A model generated the notes under the pieces. That model had not been told where the DNA came from. It ran no database searches and saw only the letters and a program-made list of their open reading frames with translations. A program made the position numbers and the translations under genes. From positions 31,870,318 through 31,934,317 of the forward strand of contig NC_087068.1 in NCBI RefSeq assembly GCF_963678635.1: DNA of 64,000 bases, in the 5' to 3' direction. Shown here one piece after another: positions 32,201 to 44,565 of this stretch (its first letter is position 1; every line of letters begins with the position of its first letter). Source of the DNA: Symsagittifera roscoffensis (taxonomy: Eukaryota > Xenacoelomorpha > Acoela > Convolutidae).

Positions 32201-34196
32201 TTTTACAGATGCCAACAAGATTACTCAGAACGACACAGCCCTGACAGCTCTGCAGGGGAACCATTGCTCATCTCCATCCTAACAAGGCCCTCTAGACCAA
32301 GAAAAAACACGAGACCCCACAGTTTTATGGCGAGCGCAGATTCGTGGACAATGTCTCCGAAAAGTTGTCTCTAATACTGGTAGCGGAGACAACTTGATTT
32401 TGGTAAAACACTAACACAGTTCCGTTGGATGCGATGCAAAAAACTTCTCTTCAACTAATATTGGACAAAACTCTTAAAGGATCTATTCCATCTTTACCTC
32501 CAGAACACCGATGTACGAGAAAGAATCAGTCACCTTAAGTAAGACTTTTTGTCAGCCATTAACGCAGAATTGAAATATAGGTTGAAAGATATCAATTCAA
32601 AGTTCAATTAGAATATTTCATCAATGAATTGTTTTTAAATTTTGAGAAAACTGGAAAACTTTTTGAGTTTGTTTTCTTTTAAACAATGGAAATGCACTGA
32701 ACTTAAAATCACAAGTCAAACCGCGAAAAATCATATATGAGCGAAAACAATTTTTCAAATTTTTCCCTGAATTTATGGCACCATTTGCGCGAATTGTTGA
32801 AGTTCTGCGAATATGATATCAGTTTGTAAACAAAGCACGCGAAAAGAGCGCTGTTTTGAAACACCTTATCAAATTTTATTAAACTAAAACTTTGCAGAAA
32901 ATGATACGTTCAAGTTTTGCCACACCAAGTGTTTTCACACCAAATGAAAGTTACTACTCGATCTTTTTGAAGGACCATTTTTTATAGGGTGAGGTGTTTT
33001 TCGAAGCTTTTGCAGTTAGGTATAGACTACAGCACTATAGAGTTTAAACTAGACTCTATATTTGGTTGCTAGACTTCAGCGTTTGTACGATAGTGGACCA
33101 AACTTAACGGAATTGCATGCTTGACATCTAAGCTATCTATTTTTTAGAACCATTTCGGTCAACATTGACTGGTAGTTAATTTATATGCACTGTTAAAATT
33201 TTATATGCAAAAAATTGTTAAGCGTCTAGTCAATTCTGAACAAAATTAAATAAAGTTTTGCATAAACAGAGAACGGCAAACAATCACAGTTAGACACTAG
33301 GTCTAAAAAAATATACGGGTACTTTATCGAGAAAACTACTGACACTCACATAGGGTAGCACTGATTACTTGCCCTCCTTTTTTTTTTTTATAAAAAAATG
33401 AAAAAAAAAGTTTTGTGAGAAAAACTGCATTTAATTGAGTCCACCATTTCTTTTGAAGTTAAAATTCATTTTCAACGATGAAAATTAATGCGGATGGCGA
33501 AGGAAAACTGTTATTTTTAAACACTCAATAAACTGAGACTCAAAAATTTTTAAGATAAAAATTTGATTATTTCGTAGACCAGATCATTTGCTTTTTTGGT
33601 CAATGTAAAATCTTTGATTCAACTCGACCAAAAAATGCATTTAATGCATTTAACTTATCATTTTAGTCTTATCTAAATTTCGGACCAGAGTGATTTTTTT
33701 TATGAAATGAGCGCAAAACGCCAAAAAGGACGAATAGAAGTGTTTTTTAGTCAAATAGCCGAAAAGCAAATTCTAATTTTTTGTGTGCATAACGTAGTCC
33801 TGGATACCCAAAAATGGGATTTTTTTCCGTTTCTCTGGATAACTTTTTTTTTTCGAAAACGCTAAAACTCTTTCAAAAACTATTTCTTTTGAATGCCATG
33901 TTTATGTATGCTTTGATCATTGTCTGATATTTTAAAAGTTTAATTTTTGAATACAATTATCTTTGAAAACGTTGGCCAAAATTTAAAAGTATGATGATTT
34001 CAGTATATCATTATGTGAAAGAACACGTTTATATATTTCAAGTCGTTTTCAATGCCTTGCAAATGCAAGACGATCAAACTTTTGGTGAATCTAGTTTTGA
34101 GTAAATCATGGTTTTTTTCACTTGTGTACGGTCACAAACACACTCCAAAATTTTTGATAAATGAAATTTTTTAAAAAATCAGTTTCTTTGGTTTAT
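32201..34196. other. noncoding AT-rich DNA
   Basis: No gene recognised. A degenerate open stretch at about 32280-32540 (KKHETPQFYGERRFVDN in one frame) may be a further part of the duplicated locus. Remaining sequence is featureless AT-rich DNA. Confidence 0.4.
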
Positions 34197-34312
34197 GGGA
34201 AAATGCTAGTCATACAAATTCCGCATACTACTAAAAAGCATTAATCATAGACCTTTCATGCAATTTTCTGTACTTATGAATTGCATGAAAAGTGTATGAA
34301 TAGCATTTTTCC
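34197..34312. mobile_element. MITE, GGGAAAATGCTAGTCATAC family
   Basis: GGGAAAATGCTAGTCATACA at the left faces GTATGAATAGCATTTTTCC at the right. The same hairpin-forming sequence appears once in each 1.43-kb tandem unit and, split in two, on either side of the intact LINE (48990 and 52990). Confidence 0.6.
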
Positions 34313-34779
34313 ACATATGAAAATTGAATGCTTAGCAATTTTGTTCAACACGGGATGCTGCATGCTGAGCCAATTTAGTTACATTTCGTTACAAGGTTAA
34401 TAAATCTCATTTAGTCCAAATTAGCAGACTAGAAGTATCTTCAAACGGGACAATTGTGCAACAGACAATTATAATTGTATTTCTACCGCCAACTCTCTTA
34501 AGGGCCTGTTTCCATCCCTTGTTCATGTCACCTGTTACACACTTATCTGACACTTATCCTGACGTGAACTTGTCTTGAGTTTAAAAACATTAAGAAAGTG
34601 TTCGCAAAACCACTGATCGCCTGCTTGATTCGCTCGTTTCTTAGAGGACGCAATGAATCGAAAACTTTCGATGAATCAAGCAACGAGAGTTTTTCTGCAC
34701 GTTTTGGTACCTGGTTGAGAGCTGTTGTTTTCATATAGGAATATTGGGGCAATTTATACTTTTTATGGAGCAAATACCG

Positions 34780-35200
34780 GTAAGAGAATCGGCTGCTGCT
34801 GGGAAGGCACACGTATTGCTGGTAAGGCACACGAAGCAATGGATTCGGAATCTCGGTCAGTGGGATACATTGCACAACATTTGTTTATAGTGGTCTTGAT
34901 CAAACTCTCGAAAGCTGCAGATTTCACTGCATGTAAGGCAGTGAAACAAATGGATAAGGTCTTTGAAAAACTCATCGAGTTGAACAAAACAGGAAGTCCA
35001 GTTGCTGGAATTGGTTTGAAAAAAAAAACTGGAAGAAGTGAGCGTAAAAAACGTTGTTTTACGATCAGTGGTTCAAAGAGCGAATTAAATAGATGTTCAA
35101 AGTCCAACAGACATTTGCTATGTATGCTTTTGTTCCGGGAACTTCGATGGATATCGAGCGACTGTTTTCTGTTCTACAAAATTTTCTCACTGATTGACCG
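34780..35200 (+). pseudogene. remnant of a hAT-like transposase
   Basis: Near 35105-35200 one frame reads VPGTSMDIERLFSVLQNFLT, matching the hAT C-terminal dimerisation motif (P-TS-xxERLFS). Upstream text to about 34780 is open in other frames and lysine-rich, without recognisable domain. Frameshifted and dead. Confidence 0.5.
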
Positions 35201-35719
35201 AACATTCTTGAAGAAACTGCCAAAATAACTAATCTTTGTGCAGTATAATACTTCGTTATGAAATAAAAAGTATGGACCGATAAAACCCGGAGAAAATTGT
35301 CTCTCCAGGTAATGAGAAACATTCGCGATAAAATTTTCGAAAATTCGACTGTAACAAGAGGAAACTATTATTAATCAAGGCTGTTTTTCACAATTTCAAA
35401 CCTTCAGAAAACTTAGGGTCATATGGTGAAAACTGGTGAAACCTTCAGGGTCATATGGTGAAAACTGGTATTTTCAAAGCCGCCTTATATGAGTAAGTCC
35501 TCAAAAACAAATGTTGATAACTTCGAAGAGCGTAGCTTTGATCATTTAACCAAGGTCTATGCTAAAATTGGGTGTAAATTCGATATAAATGTTTTCCAGA
35601 ATCGAGTTGAGATGAAGCAATTTAGAGATTAAAAACTTATGTCACATAAAACTTTCATAACATAAAAATTTACACGACTTGCGCTTATAATTTTGCCCAC
35701 TATTGTATCGAAGCGTACA

Positions 35720-36352
35720 TTAGCACCGAAAGCATCCGGGCCATAGTTTTCTCAAACTGAATAGAGAAAAGCAGAAATATCTGGAATTTTGGATGTTGTA
35801 CTCGATGTCATTCATAATGGTGGAGCATAAAAAAGTCTCCTTGGGTAGAATTGAGGGGTCACTTCCACTGGAAGACAAATGAACACATGCCAGATATCCA
35901 TTGTTTCCTGTAGTCTGGTAACACTGAGGTGCCGATCTGAAGTCGTCCCCAAATGAAAGCTGCAAGTCTCTTTTCGAAGAATCCAGCACAAAGTAAAGGT
36001 GGTAGTTTTCAAATGGCATCAGATTGTAATTGATAGAATGCATTCCAGTGATGCATATGGACAATATCTTTCGCGTAGTAGAGCTTTGAGAATAAAGATT
36101 ATTAATGACAATCTTCTCTGCAATATATCCTGTAATAACCAGTTTTGATACAAATAAGCTAGTTGAAAACAGATCTTCCAACTTGATCGATTGTTTAACT
36201 AGCAGATCGTCTGGCACTTCTTCTGCTGTGAATTGAGGAAGACTTCGCATCGTAACGGTTTTCATTTGTAATGCTGATTTTGCAGTTTCCTCAAATAAAG
36301 TGGAAATGCTTTTCAAGAGTGGCATGAAGAAAATGCTGACGTCTAAGGGCAA
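35720..36352 (-). CDS. hypothetical 200-codon open frame, possible exon
   Basis: Open for about 210 codons with ordinary composition; landmarks LLVKQSIKLEDLFSTSLFVS and LQLSFGDDFRSAPQCYQTTG. The frame opens without an ATG in its first codons; TTTGCCCTTAG at its 5' edge would serve as an acceptor, so it may be an internal or last exon. It contains several cysteines in the last third. No family recognised and no upstream exon found. Confidence 0.35.
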   Translation of the reverse strand: MPLDVSIFFMPLLKSISTLFEETAKSALQMKTVTMRSLPQFTAEEVPDDLLVKQSIKLEDLFSTSLFVSKLVITGYIAEKIVINNLYSQSSTTRKILSICITGMHSINYNLMPFENYHLYFVLDSSKRDLQLSFGDDFRSAPQCYQTTGNNGYLACVHLSSSGSDPSILPKETFLCSTIMNDIEYNIQNSRYFCFSLFSLRKLWPGCFRC

Positions 36353-37115
36353 AGTTTGGAGCTTTGATGGTGTGTAACGATCAATTTACAACTAACAATT
36401 TCATCATATTGACATCTGCACAGATGTTGATGCGAAGCGTGCTCTTGCGAGGACGTACAGTCCAGTTGTCACAGTCAAAACAGAAGGAAAATCAGGGTTA
36501 GTTTTGCAAATAAGTTTGAAATCATTTTGAAGAAATCATTTTGAAGCGGTTCTAACAATGAGATCAAGTTTAATCTGTGAGTCCAATTTCAGTAAAGTAT
36601 TTTAATTAGACCAAGAGCAAATCATCAGAGCTAGCATCTATGGTTTCAAAGACTTATCAATGTAACCCGGGTCTGAAAATGCCAGATTTCTTCATCTTCA
36701 CTAATTTTTCCAATCCGCACTAAAAAATAAGAAACAATCGATTTCAATAAAAACTTCACACCGATTATTTCATTTTCTCGCTGAGAATGATTAGCGTCGC
36801 ATGAACAATTGTTTTTTCTCCGTTTATTCAAAAAAGTGTTTTCTGTGATGCAAAACTTAGTGCAGATGAAGAAGCTCCGGTGATCTTGCTCTACGTAAAA
36901 ATGGACACTGAAAAAAGACATTTACACAAAAAAGCCCGAATTTGCGTGTAATTTAGTCCCCTATTGTATTTTTTCATGTGACATCATTGAAAAATTTTAA
37001 CTAATTCGAATTTGATATCAAACTTCAAGTCTCTTTTTTCTTGAAAATGAAGAAAGAATCACACTATCACAGAGTTACTCCATTTCTCGATAGTTGTTAA
37101 ACTAAATCGCAAGTT
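36353..37115. other. noncoding stretch
   Basis: No gene recognised. The 91-codon minus-strand frame at 36646-36921 has no supporting features. Confidence 0.4.
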
Positions 37116-38735
37116 TTAACAAATTCATGATATCGATTTCAATTTCGATAGCTCCTGTTTGATTGATATAAACAGGTATTTTGAAAATGTATGGGGTCGT
37201 TTTTTTTAATTTCTATAATTTTTTTAGAACCAATGGAAAGTCCATCCCTTTCCTTATGGGCCTGCATAACTAGTCTCTGATTGGCTTATCTCATTTTCTA
37301 CAGCCTTTTAAAAAGTCTGTGGGCGGATAATTGACAAAAACATTTTGCTTTTTTTGTTTTCTCAAAAATCACGCTCTCAAATCTGAAATTTTGAGTCCAA
37401 TGGTTAGAACGGCTTGTAAGGCGGCTCCCCTGTTGACAGGCATAAACGAAGTTTTGGTCTTCGGAAAAAAGTTTTCAATTTTTGAGAGTTTTTTTATAAC
37501 TTTTTGACTTTTTTGAAATCATGAGCATCTAAGATCATGATTTCAATCGAAAGAGTGGATTTCTGAGAGCTACACTACATAAGTGGCTCCTCCCAAAATG
37601 TTACTCACAAAAAATATAAAGTTCCGAAAAGTCAAAATATTGTCGACTTCTGAGAGCTACACTACATAAATGGCTCCTCCCAAAATGTTACTCACAAAAC
37701 ATATAAAAATCCGAAAAGTCAAAATATTGTATTTTCGACCGTTATTTGAAATCGACTTTCAAAAAATATCCTCCCAAATATCAGATTATGAATTGATTCT
37801 AGTAAACGGGTTGTGAAAATTTTTGTTCAAATTTTTGATTTTATGACCAAATCTGAGATTACGATTGCTATAAAAAAAAACGGGTCTGAAAGCTGCCCAG
37901 CGTATAAAGTTGCCTTCGAATTTTCGATTTCTTGAACAATTTTTCAACTGTAGGATTTTCTCCCTCCTACCCTCCCAAATCTGAGATTTGGTTTTAATTG
38001 AGAGATTGCTTGTGGAAAACTTACTTGAATAACTAGCTAAGCCAATTTTTTCAGTTGCCAGTTTTTTGAAACTATTCCCAAAAATGCCCTCCTAAATCTG
38101 AGAATATGGCTTCAACCGTGCCTTCAATTGTGGAAAATGAGTTTTCACAAAAAGTCATGGTTTTCGAAAAAGTCGTCCAACTTTTGATTTTTGACAGTTT
38201 TTTTGAGACTCCTCCCAGAAAATGCCCTCCTAAATCTAAGAATATGGTTTCAATCGAAAAGGCAGGTTGTGGAAAGCTCCTTGCATAAGCAGCTACGCCC
38301 AAATTATTTTTCACTAAAATTTTGATTTTCGAAAAGTCCATTTTTGGTTTTTTGACCAAAACTGGGATGATTTTTGAACAAAAGTATATTTTAGAAAACA
38401 TCAAAAATTCATTTGATTTGAGTCTTAATACACATAAAAGGCAAAAAACAATTCTCAACCAAGCATCTCAACAATACATAAAATAAAAATGATACAACTT
38501 TTAAAAGATATATCCAAAAAACTTTAAAAAATATTAGAACTAATTGAAAAAATATATATATTTTAATTTGATAGCAGCAAAAGTAACTGATAATTTTAGT
38601 TTAAAAAACTCAAACTGAATTTTTAAAGTTTTTTGTCCGATTTTGAGTTTTGTTTTTTATTTAAACAAAAATTAAGCAAAATTAAATCGGTTGGTTAAAA
38701 GAGAACTCTATTACTGGTTTTTCAATTTTCAAGTT
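37116..38735 (+). repeat. long tandem repeat, unit 0 (diverged)
   Basis: Begins TTAACAAATTCATGATATCG and shares its first ~328 bases with units 1 and 2. It later also contains the TTTTTAACTGTAGGATTTTC segment (37940) and ends with the same AAATCGGTTGGTTAAAAGAG segment. It has about 500 extra bases in the first half that units 1 and 2 lack, and lacks their last 1.5 kb. Internal short tandem repeats occur at 37560-37735 (period about 87) and near 38085/38215. Confidence 0.75.
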
Positions 38736-40883
38736 TTAACAAATTCATGATATCGATTTCAATTTCGATAGCTCCTGTTTGATTGATATAAACAGGTATT
38801 TTGAAAATGTATGGGATCGGTTTTTTTTATTTCTATAATTTTTTTAGAACAAATGGAAAGTCCATCCCTTTCCTTATGGGCCTGCATAACTAGTCTCTGA
38901 TTGGCTTATCTCATTTTCTACAGCCTTTAAAAAAGTCTGTGGGCGGATAATTGCCAAAAACATTTTGCTTTTTTTGTTTTCTCAAAAATCACGCTCTCAA
39001 ATCTGAAATTTTGAGTCCAATGGTTAGAAAGGCTTGTAAGGCGGCTCCCCTGTTGACAGGCATTTTTTAACTGTAGGATTTTCTCCCTCCTACCCTCCCA
39101 AATCTGAGATTTGGTTTTAATTGAGGAAAAAATTAAGCAAAATTAAATCGGTTGGTTAAAAGAGAACTCTATTACTGGTTTTTCAATAATGATTCATGAT
39201 GGAGCAAAAATATTGAAAACTTCTTATAAAAATATCGATTTTTTTGAGAGTTATCAGTGGCTGAATTGGTAGCTTTTAGCGAATCTAAAGAAAAAGTTTA
39301 TTTAATTAAAATTTTTCAAATGAATCAAAAAAACATCTGTAAATATTTGTCTGACAGGTGAATTTTAGCCAAGTAAAATCGGTTCCAGCTATCTTAAATG
39401 TTTCTTTTTTTATTTGAACAGAATCTTGACATAAAAACGCTTGATATTCTTCTGGCCATACTCAAAATCATTTTGAGGTGAAATGTTTGATCTGAACAGT
39501 CCTATGTGGGCAACAGTAAACAGTAACGGCAAACTGTACAAAGTACCCATTAGCTGTGGAATGACATCATTAAATTCTTTGCCCTTTTTTCGTTTGTACT
39601 TGGACGACTTTTAAAAATGCTTTAAAGAAGTTCTTATCGCAAAGGATATTCATCTTAAACTCGTTTCATTCAGCCAAAACCTTGAAGGATAAATTATGGT
39701 TTCACAGTGAGCGTTCCGTCATAATTGCACATAAAAGCTAGCAAGATGTTGTAAACTGGCCAACAGTAGAAAAACTTTTTAAAAATTATTAAAACAATTG
39801 CAGACAATTGGACAAAAAGTAATGGCAAAATTTTTGGAGATGATTTAGATGACAAACTGAGCTTCAAAGATTCTACAAATAAATTTTAAACAAACAAAAA
39901 ACGTATTTATTAAAGTCAGATACTTTTTGAGTAACTGTTAGTTCTATTTTATAACGCGCATGGAACACCAGTTATAAATTTGGAACTTAAGCTTTATAAT
40001 TAGAATCAAATGATAACAAGCATTTTTTGAAGCAAAGCGAATAAACTTCAGGCGGATTTTGAAAAGCTTAAATTACAATGCTGATTTAAATTATTGGGTC
40101 AAAACGAACATCGGAAGTTTTCAACGCGTTTTTCTTAAATTGGGTTAAGATAAGACAAAAATTGAGAAGAACAAAAGTTGCATAAAATTTCACCAGAATT
40201 ATTATGGTATAATTTTTTCTACGATTTTGTTAATTGCTGAGAAAATTATATCAAAGAAGCCTCTTACACAGCCCAACGTCGTTTGGAGGATTGAGTTTAA
40301 TGAAAACGCCAATAACTGGAAAAGAAAGATCATGAAATTGAAAAACTTTTCAAAACAGTCTTCAATTTAATAATGTTAAATGAGTTTTTGAGAAAACGTT
40401 TGAGTTGAAGTCCTTAATTCTACAAACAATTCGGCTTGAAATCCCTTCAGCCTGATGCCCCCTTTCTTTACTTATGATAGCGAGATCTAATATAAATACA
40501 ATTACTTAAAACTTTATTCCCAATTTTTCAGTATTTGCAGCTAGATTTCACCAAAGTTTACATTACGCGAGCACGGGTCACGGTGAACTTCGGTAAATTT
40601 GGAGCCACCAACATTTAGGTTCACATACAGAGCAGCCACCCGTTCCTCTAATCTCCGTTAAAAATATTAAAATTGACCGATGAAGTTGCCAAAATTAAAA
40701 ATTAAATCAAACAACCACTTCTTGGAGGGGGAAAAATTGTTAAGTAATTGTATTTATATTAGATCTCGCTATCATTACTTAAAAACTTTTCCCCCTCCAA
40801 GAAGTGGTTGTTTTATTTAATTTTGGCAACTTCATCGGTAAATTTTAACATTTTTAACGGAGATTAGAGGAACGGGTGGCTGC
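38736..40883 (+). repeat. long tandem repeat, unit 1 (2148 bp)
   Basis: Direct repeat of unit 2 over its whole length with scattered substitutions. Ends in a foldback (40632-40883) with arms beginning GCAGCCACCCGTTCCTCTAA. No convincing coding capacity; longest frames are short. Confidence 0.9.
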
Positions 40884-42994
40884 TTAACAAATTCATGATA
40901 TCGATTTCAATTTCGATAGCTCCTGTTTGATTGATATAAACAGGTATTTTGAAAATGTATGGGATCGGTTTTTTTTATTTCTATAATTTTTTTTAGAACC
41001 AATGGAAAGTCCATCCCTTTCCTTATGGGCCTGCATAACTAGTCTCTGATTGGCTTATCTCATTTTCTACAGCCTTTAAAAAAGTCTGTGGGCGGATAAT
41101 TGACAAAAACATTTTGCTTTTTTTGTTTTCTCAAAAATCACGCTCTCAAATATGAAATTTTGAGTCCAATGGTTAGAAAGGCTTGTAAGGCGGCTCCCCT
41201 GTTGACAGGTATTTTTTAACTGTAGGATTCTCTCCCTCCTACCCTCCCAAATCTGAGATTTGGTTTTAATTGAGGAAAAAATTAAGCAAAATTAAATCGG
41301 TTGGTTAAAAGAGAACTCTATTACTGGTTTTTCAATAATGATTCATGATGGAGCAAAAATATTGAAAACTTCTTATAAAAATATCGAATTTTTTGAGAGT
41401 AATCAGTGGCTGAATTGGTAGCTTTTAGCAAATCTAAAGAAAGAGTTTATTTAATTAAAATTTTTCAAATGAATCAAAAAAACATCTGTAAATATTTGTC
41501 TGACAGGTGAATTTTAGCCAAGTAAAATCGGTTCCAGCTATCTTAAATGTTTCTTTTTTTATTTGAACAGAATCTTGACATAAAAACGCTTGATATTCTT
41601 CTGGCCATACTCAAAATCATTTTGAGGTGAAATGTTTGATCTAAACAGTCCTATATGGGCAACAGTAAACAGTAACGGCAAACTGTACAAAGTACCCATT
41701 AGCTGTGGAACGACATCATTAAATTCTTTGCCCTTTTTTCGTTTGTACTTGAACGACTTTTAAAAATGCTTTAAATAAGTTCTTATTGCAAAGGATATTC
41801 ATCTTAAACTCGTTTCATTCAGCCAAAACCTTGAAGGATAAATTATGGTTTCACAGTGAGCGTTCCGTCATAATTGCACATAAAAGCTAGCAAGATGTTG
41901 TAAACTGGCCAACAGTAGAAAAACTTTTAAAAAATTATTAAAACAATTGCAGACAATTGGACAAAAAGTAATGGCAAAATTTTTGGAGATGATTTAGATG
42001 ACAAACTGAGCTTCAAAGATTCTACAAATAAATTTTAAACAAACAAAAAACGTATTTATTAAAGTCAGATACTTTTTGAGTAACTGTTACTTCTATTTTA
42101 TAACGCGCATGGAACACCAGTTATAAATTTGGAACTTAAGCTTTATAATTAGAATCAAATGATAACAAGCATTTTTTGAAGCAAAGCGAATAAACTTCAG
42201 GCGGATTTTGAAAAGCTTAAATTACAAGGCTGATTTAAATTATTGGGTCAAAACGAACATCGGAAGTTTTCAACGCGTTTTTCTTAAATTGGGTTAAGAT
42301 AAGACAAAAATTGAGAAGAACAATAGTTGCTTAAAATTTCACCAGAATTATTATGGTATAATTTTTTCTACGATTTTGTTAATTGCTGAGAAAATTATAT
42401 CAAAGAAGCCTCTTACACAGCCCAACGTGGTTTGGAGGATTGAGTTTAATGAAAACGCCAATAACTGGAAAAGAAAGATCATGAAATTGAAAAACTTTTC
42501 AAAACAGTCTTCAATTTAATAATGTTAAATGAGTTTTTGAGAAAACGTTTGAGTTGAAGTCCTTAATTCTACAAACAATTCGGCTTGAAATCCCTTCAGC
42601 CTGATGCCCCCTTTCTTTACTTATGATAGCGAGATCTAATATAAATACAATTACTTAAAACTTTATTCCTAATTTTTCAGTATTTGCAGCTAGATTTCAC
42701 CAAAGTTTACATTACGCGAGCACGGGTCACGGTGAACTTCGGTAAATTTGGAGCCACCAACATTTAGGTTCACATCCAGAGCAGCCACCCGTTCCTCTAA
42801 TCCTCTAAAAATTAAATCAAACAACCACTTCTTGGAGGGGGAAAAATTGTTAAGTAATTGTATTTATATTAGATCTCGCTATCATTACTTAAAAACTTTT
42901 CCCCCTCCAAGAAGTGGTTGTTTTATTTAATTTTGGCAACTTCATCGGTAAATTTTAATATTTTTAACGGAGATTAGAGGAACGGGTGGCTGCT
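40884..42994 (+). repeat. long tandem repeat, unit 2 (2111 bp)
   Basis: Starts TTAACAAATTCATGATATCG immediately after the GGCTGC end of unit 1. Nearly identical to unit 1 except a deletion of about 40 bases in the left arm of the terminal foldback (near 42802). Confidence 0.9.
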
Positions 42995-43107
42995 CTGTAT
43001 GTGAACCTAAATATAGGTGGCTCCAAATTTACCGAAATTCACCGTGACCCGTGCTCGCGTAATGTAAACTTTGGTGAAATCTAGCTGCAAATACTGAAAA
43101 ATTAGGA
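42667..43107. repeat. 441-bp foldback (long inverted repeat)
   Basis: Left arm starts TCCTAATTTTTCAGTATTTG; the right arm ends with its complement at 43107. Arms of roughly 170-190 bases surround a short centre containing AGATCTCGCTATC. This larger foldback extends past the boundary of tandem unit 2 and probably represents the original inverted-repeat element from which the array's ends derive. Confidence 0.85.
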
Positions 43108-43131
43108 ATCCTCGAAGCCAAATTTGAAAGT

Positions 43132-44565
43132 GTTTCGCTGAAAAAAAATCAATGTTTATCTTTTTTTATTTTGTTTGTTCACTTCAAAACAATAAAACGC
43201 CGTTTTGCCGAATGACCATAAATTGAGTTAATTTGAGATTAGGATTAGATAGATATTGCACGAGACGGAAATCGAGGTCTATTAGGCTGATATTCAATCA
43301 ATTGGTACACAAGATAAAACTGCCTTTTTCAACCCAAAATCTAAAACATTGTTTATTGTAAATTTTTCTCTGATGTGTTGATTGAAAATACTGAAAATAC
43401 ACCGGTTAAAGTAGAAATCAACGAAAAATGCGCGGAGTATATAAGCCAGCCAAACAGTTACATTATATGAATGAATTTGCATTTTTGCAACTGTTACATA
43501 ATCGATACATAACTATTATGTAACACTTGCGTATTTTCGGCTGGTTGACACTTCGGCTGGTTTATAATTCGGCTGATTTATATACCACCGAAAATGCTGT
43601 GTGCAAATTCATTCATTGCTATTGATTATGATGTTTTTTAGGTTAACAGTTTTCTGATAATCGTTTGAAAAGTGTCTTTTTGAGAACCAAAAAAATTTTA
43701 CTCCAAACTTTTTAAATGACAAATATATAGATTCTATATTACAAACAAGGTTTATAAACTTTCCATTATCAGTAGGTGCGGTGCAATCAGTTCGATTGAA
43801 GCAAAAACGAGTTTCGAAGGTCGAAATGGATGATAATTCTCTTTCAAGCACTGGAGCAATACCATGCTTATTAGTACAAACATTCTATCAACGACTCAAC
43901 AAATTTTTCAAGAATTTGAAAAAGTTTGCAAGCAAAAAGTCAGTTGCTTGGCACCTAATTGACGAGAAAATTTTTACGTTTTTAAAAGCAAATCAAAACT
44001 TATCTGCTCTCTTGATTGCAAAAAGGTTGGCTGTATTGTTGTTTTTGATTGCATTGAACTTACATTGTTTGCTGAACCTATAATATATCCATCCGGCTTG
44101 AAATACATAAATATTTTTTTAATCTATCATAGTTTTGAGCAAAAAAATACTTACCATCCAAACACAGTGTATGGGAAAAACGCTGATCATACAATGTATA
44201 TTTATGAAAATTGCATGATAAGCAATTTTTTCACCTTGCTGTAAATAAGTTAATAATTAAGATAAAAAAACCCAAATTTCAAGGAACAATTTTTTCTAAC
44301 TGAAGTCGCAATATTTGCAAACAAATTTTTATGATTTTTGTCTATACCGTAGTCCAGGCTGAGCTTTTCATGCAGATAAAACGAAACTGTCAGGGATTTT
44401 AGGAGCGATCCAAACTTGATATTTATAAGCTTTTATATGGTAATCTACAAGTAAACCTGTCTAAAAATTAGGCCTTGATTACCGATAACTTTTTTTTACT
44501 AAAATGTTTCTAGCCATATACAAAAGCATACGGTTTTTTTTCGTAGTTCTGGGGGGGGAAAAATT
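43132..44565 (+). repeat. 1.43-kb tandem unit 1 of 4
   Basis: Begins GTTTCGCTGAAAAAAAAT, ends in a poly-G/A junction after CGTAGTTCTG. Contains an inverted pair ATGAATGAATTTGCA / TGCAAATTCATTCAT around a GTTACATAAT...ATTATGTAAC palindrome, three CGGCTG(G/A)TT motifs, a 100-codon plus-strand frame, and a MITE-like GGGAAAAACGCTGATCATAC hairpin. Function unknown. Confidence 0.95.

Noticed and set aside
34543-34875. Overlapping open frames on both strands at 34.5-35.2 kb as host genes
   Set aside because: The only recognisable motif in the region is a hAT transposase tail in a third, broken frame.
38072-38458. 128-codon minus-strand frame
   Set aside because: It lies across internal repeats of tandem unit 0 (two near-identical phrases), with repetitive translation and no homology.
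43781-44083. 100-codon frames in each 1.43-kb unit (and the 62- and 80-codon minus-strand frames) as real genes
   Set aside because: Units are too similar for conservation to mean anything, two strands are open over the same bases, and no family is recognised. Kept as a question in the array finding.
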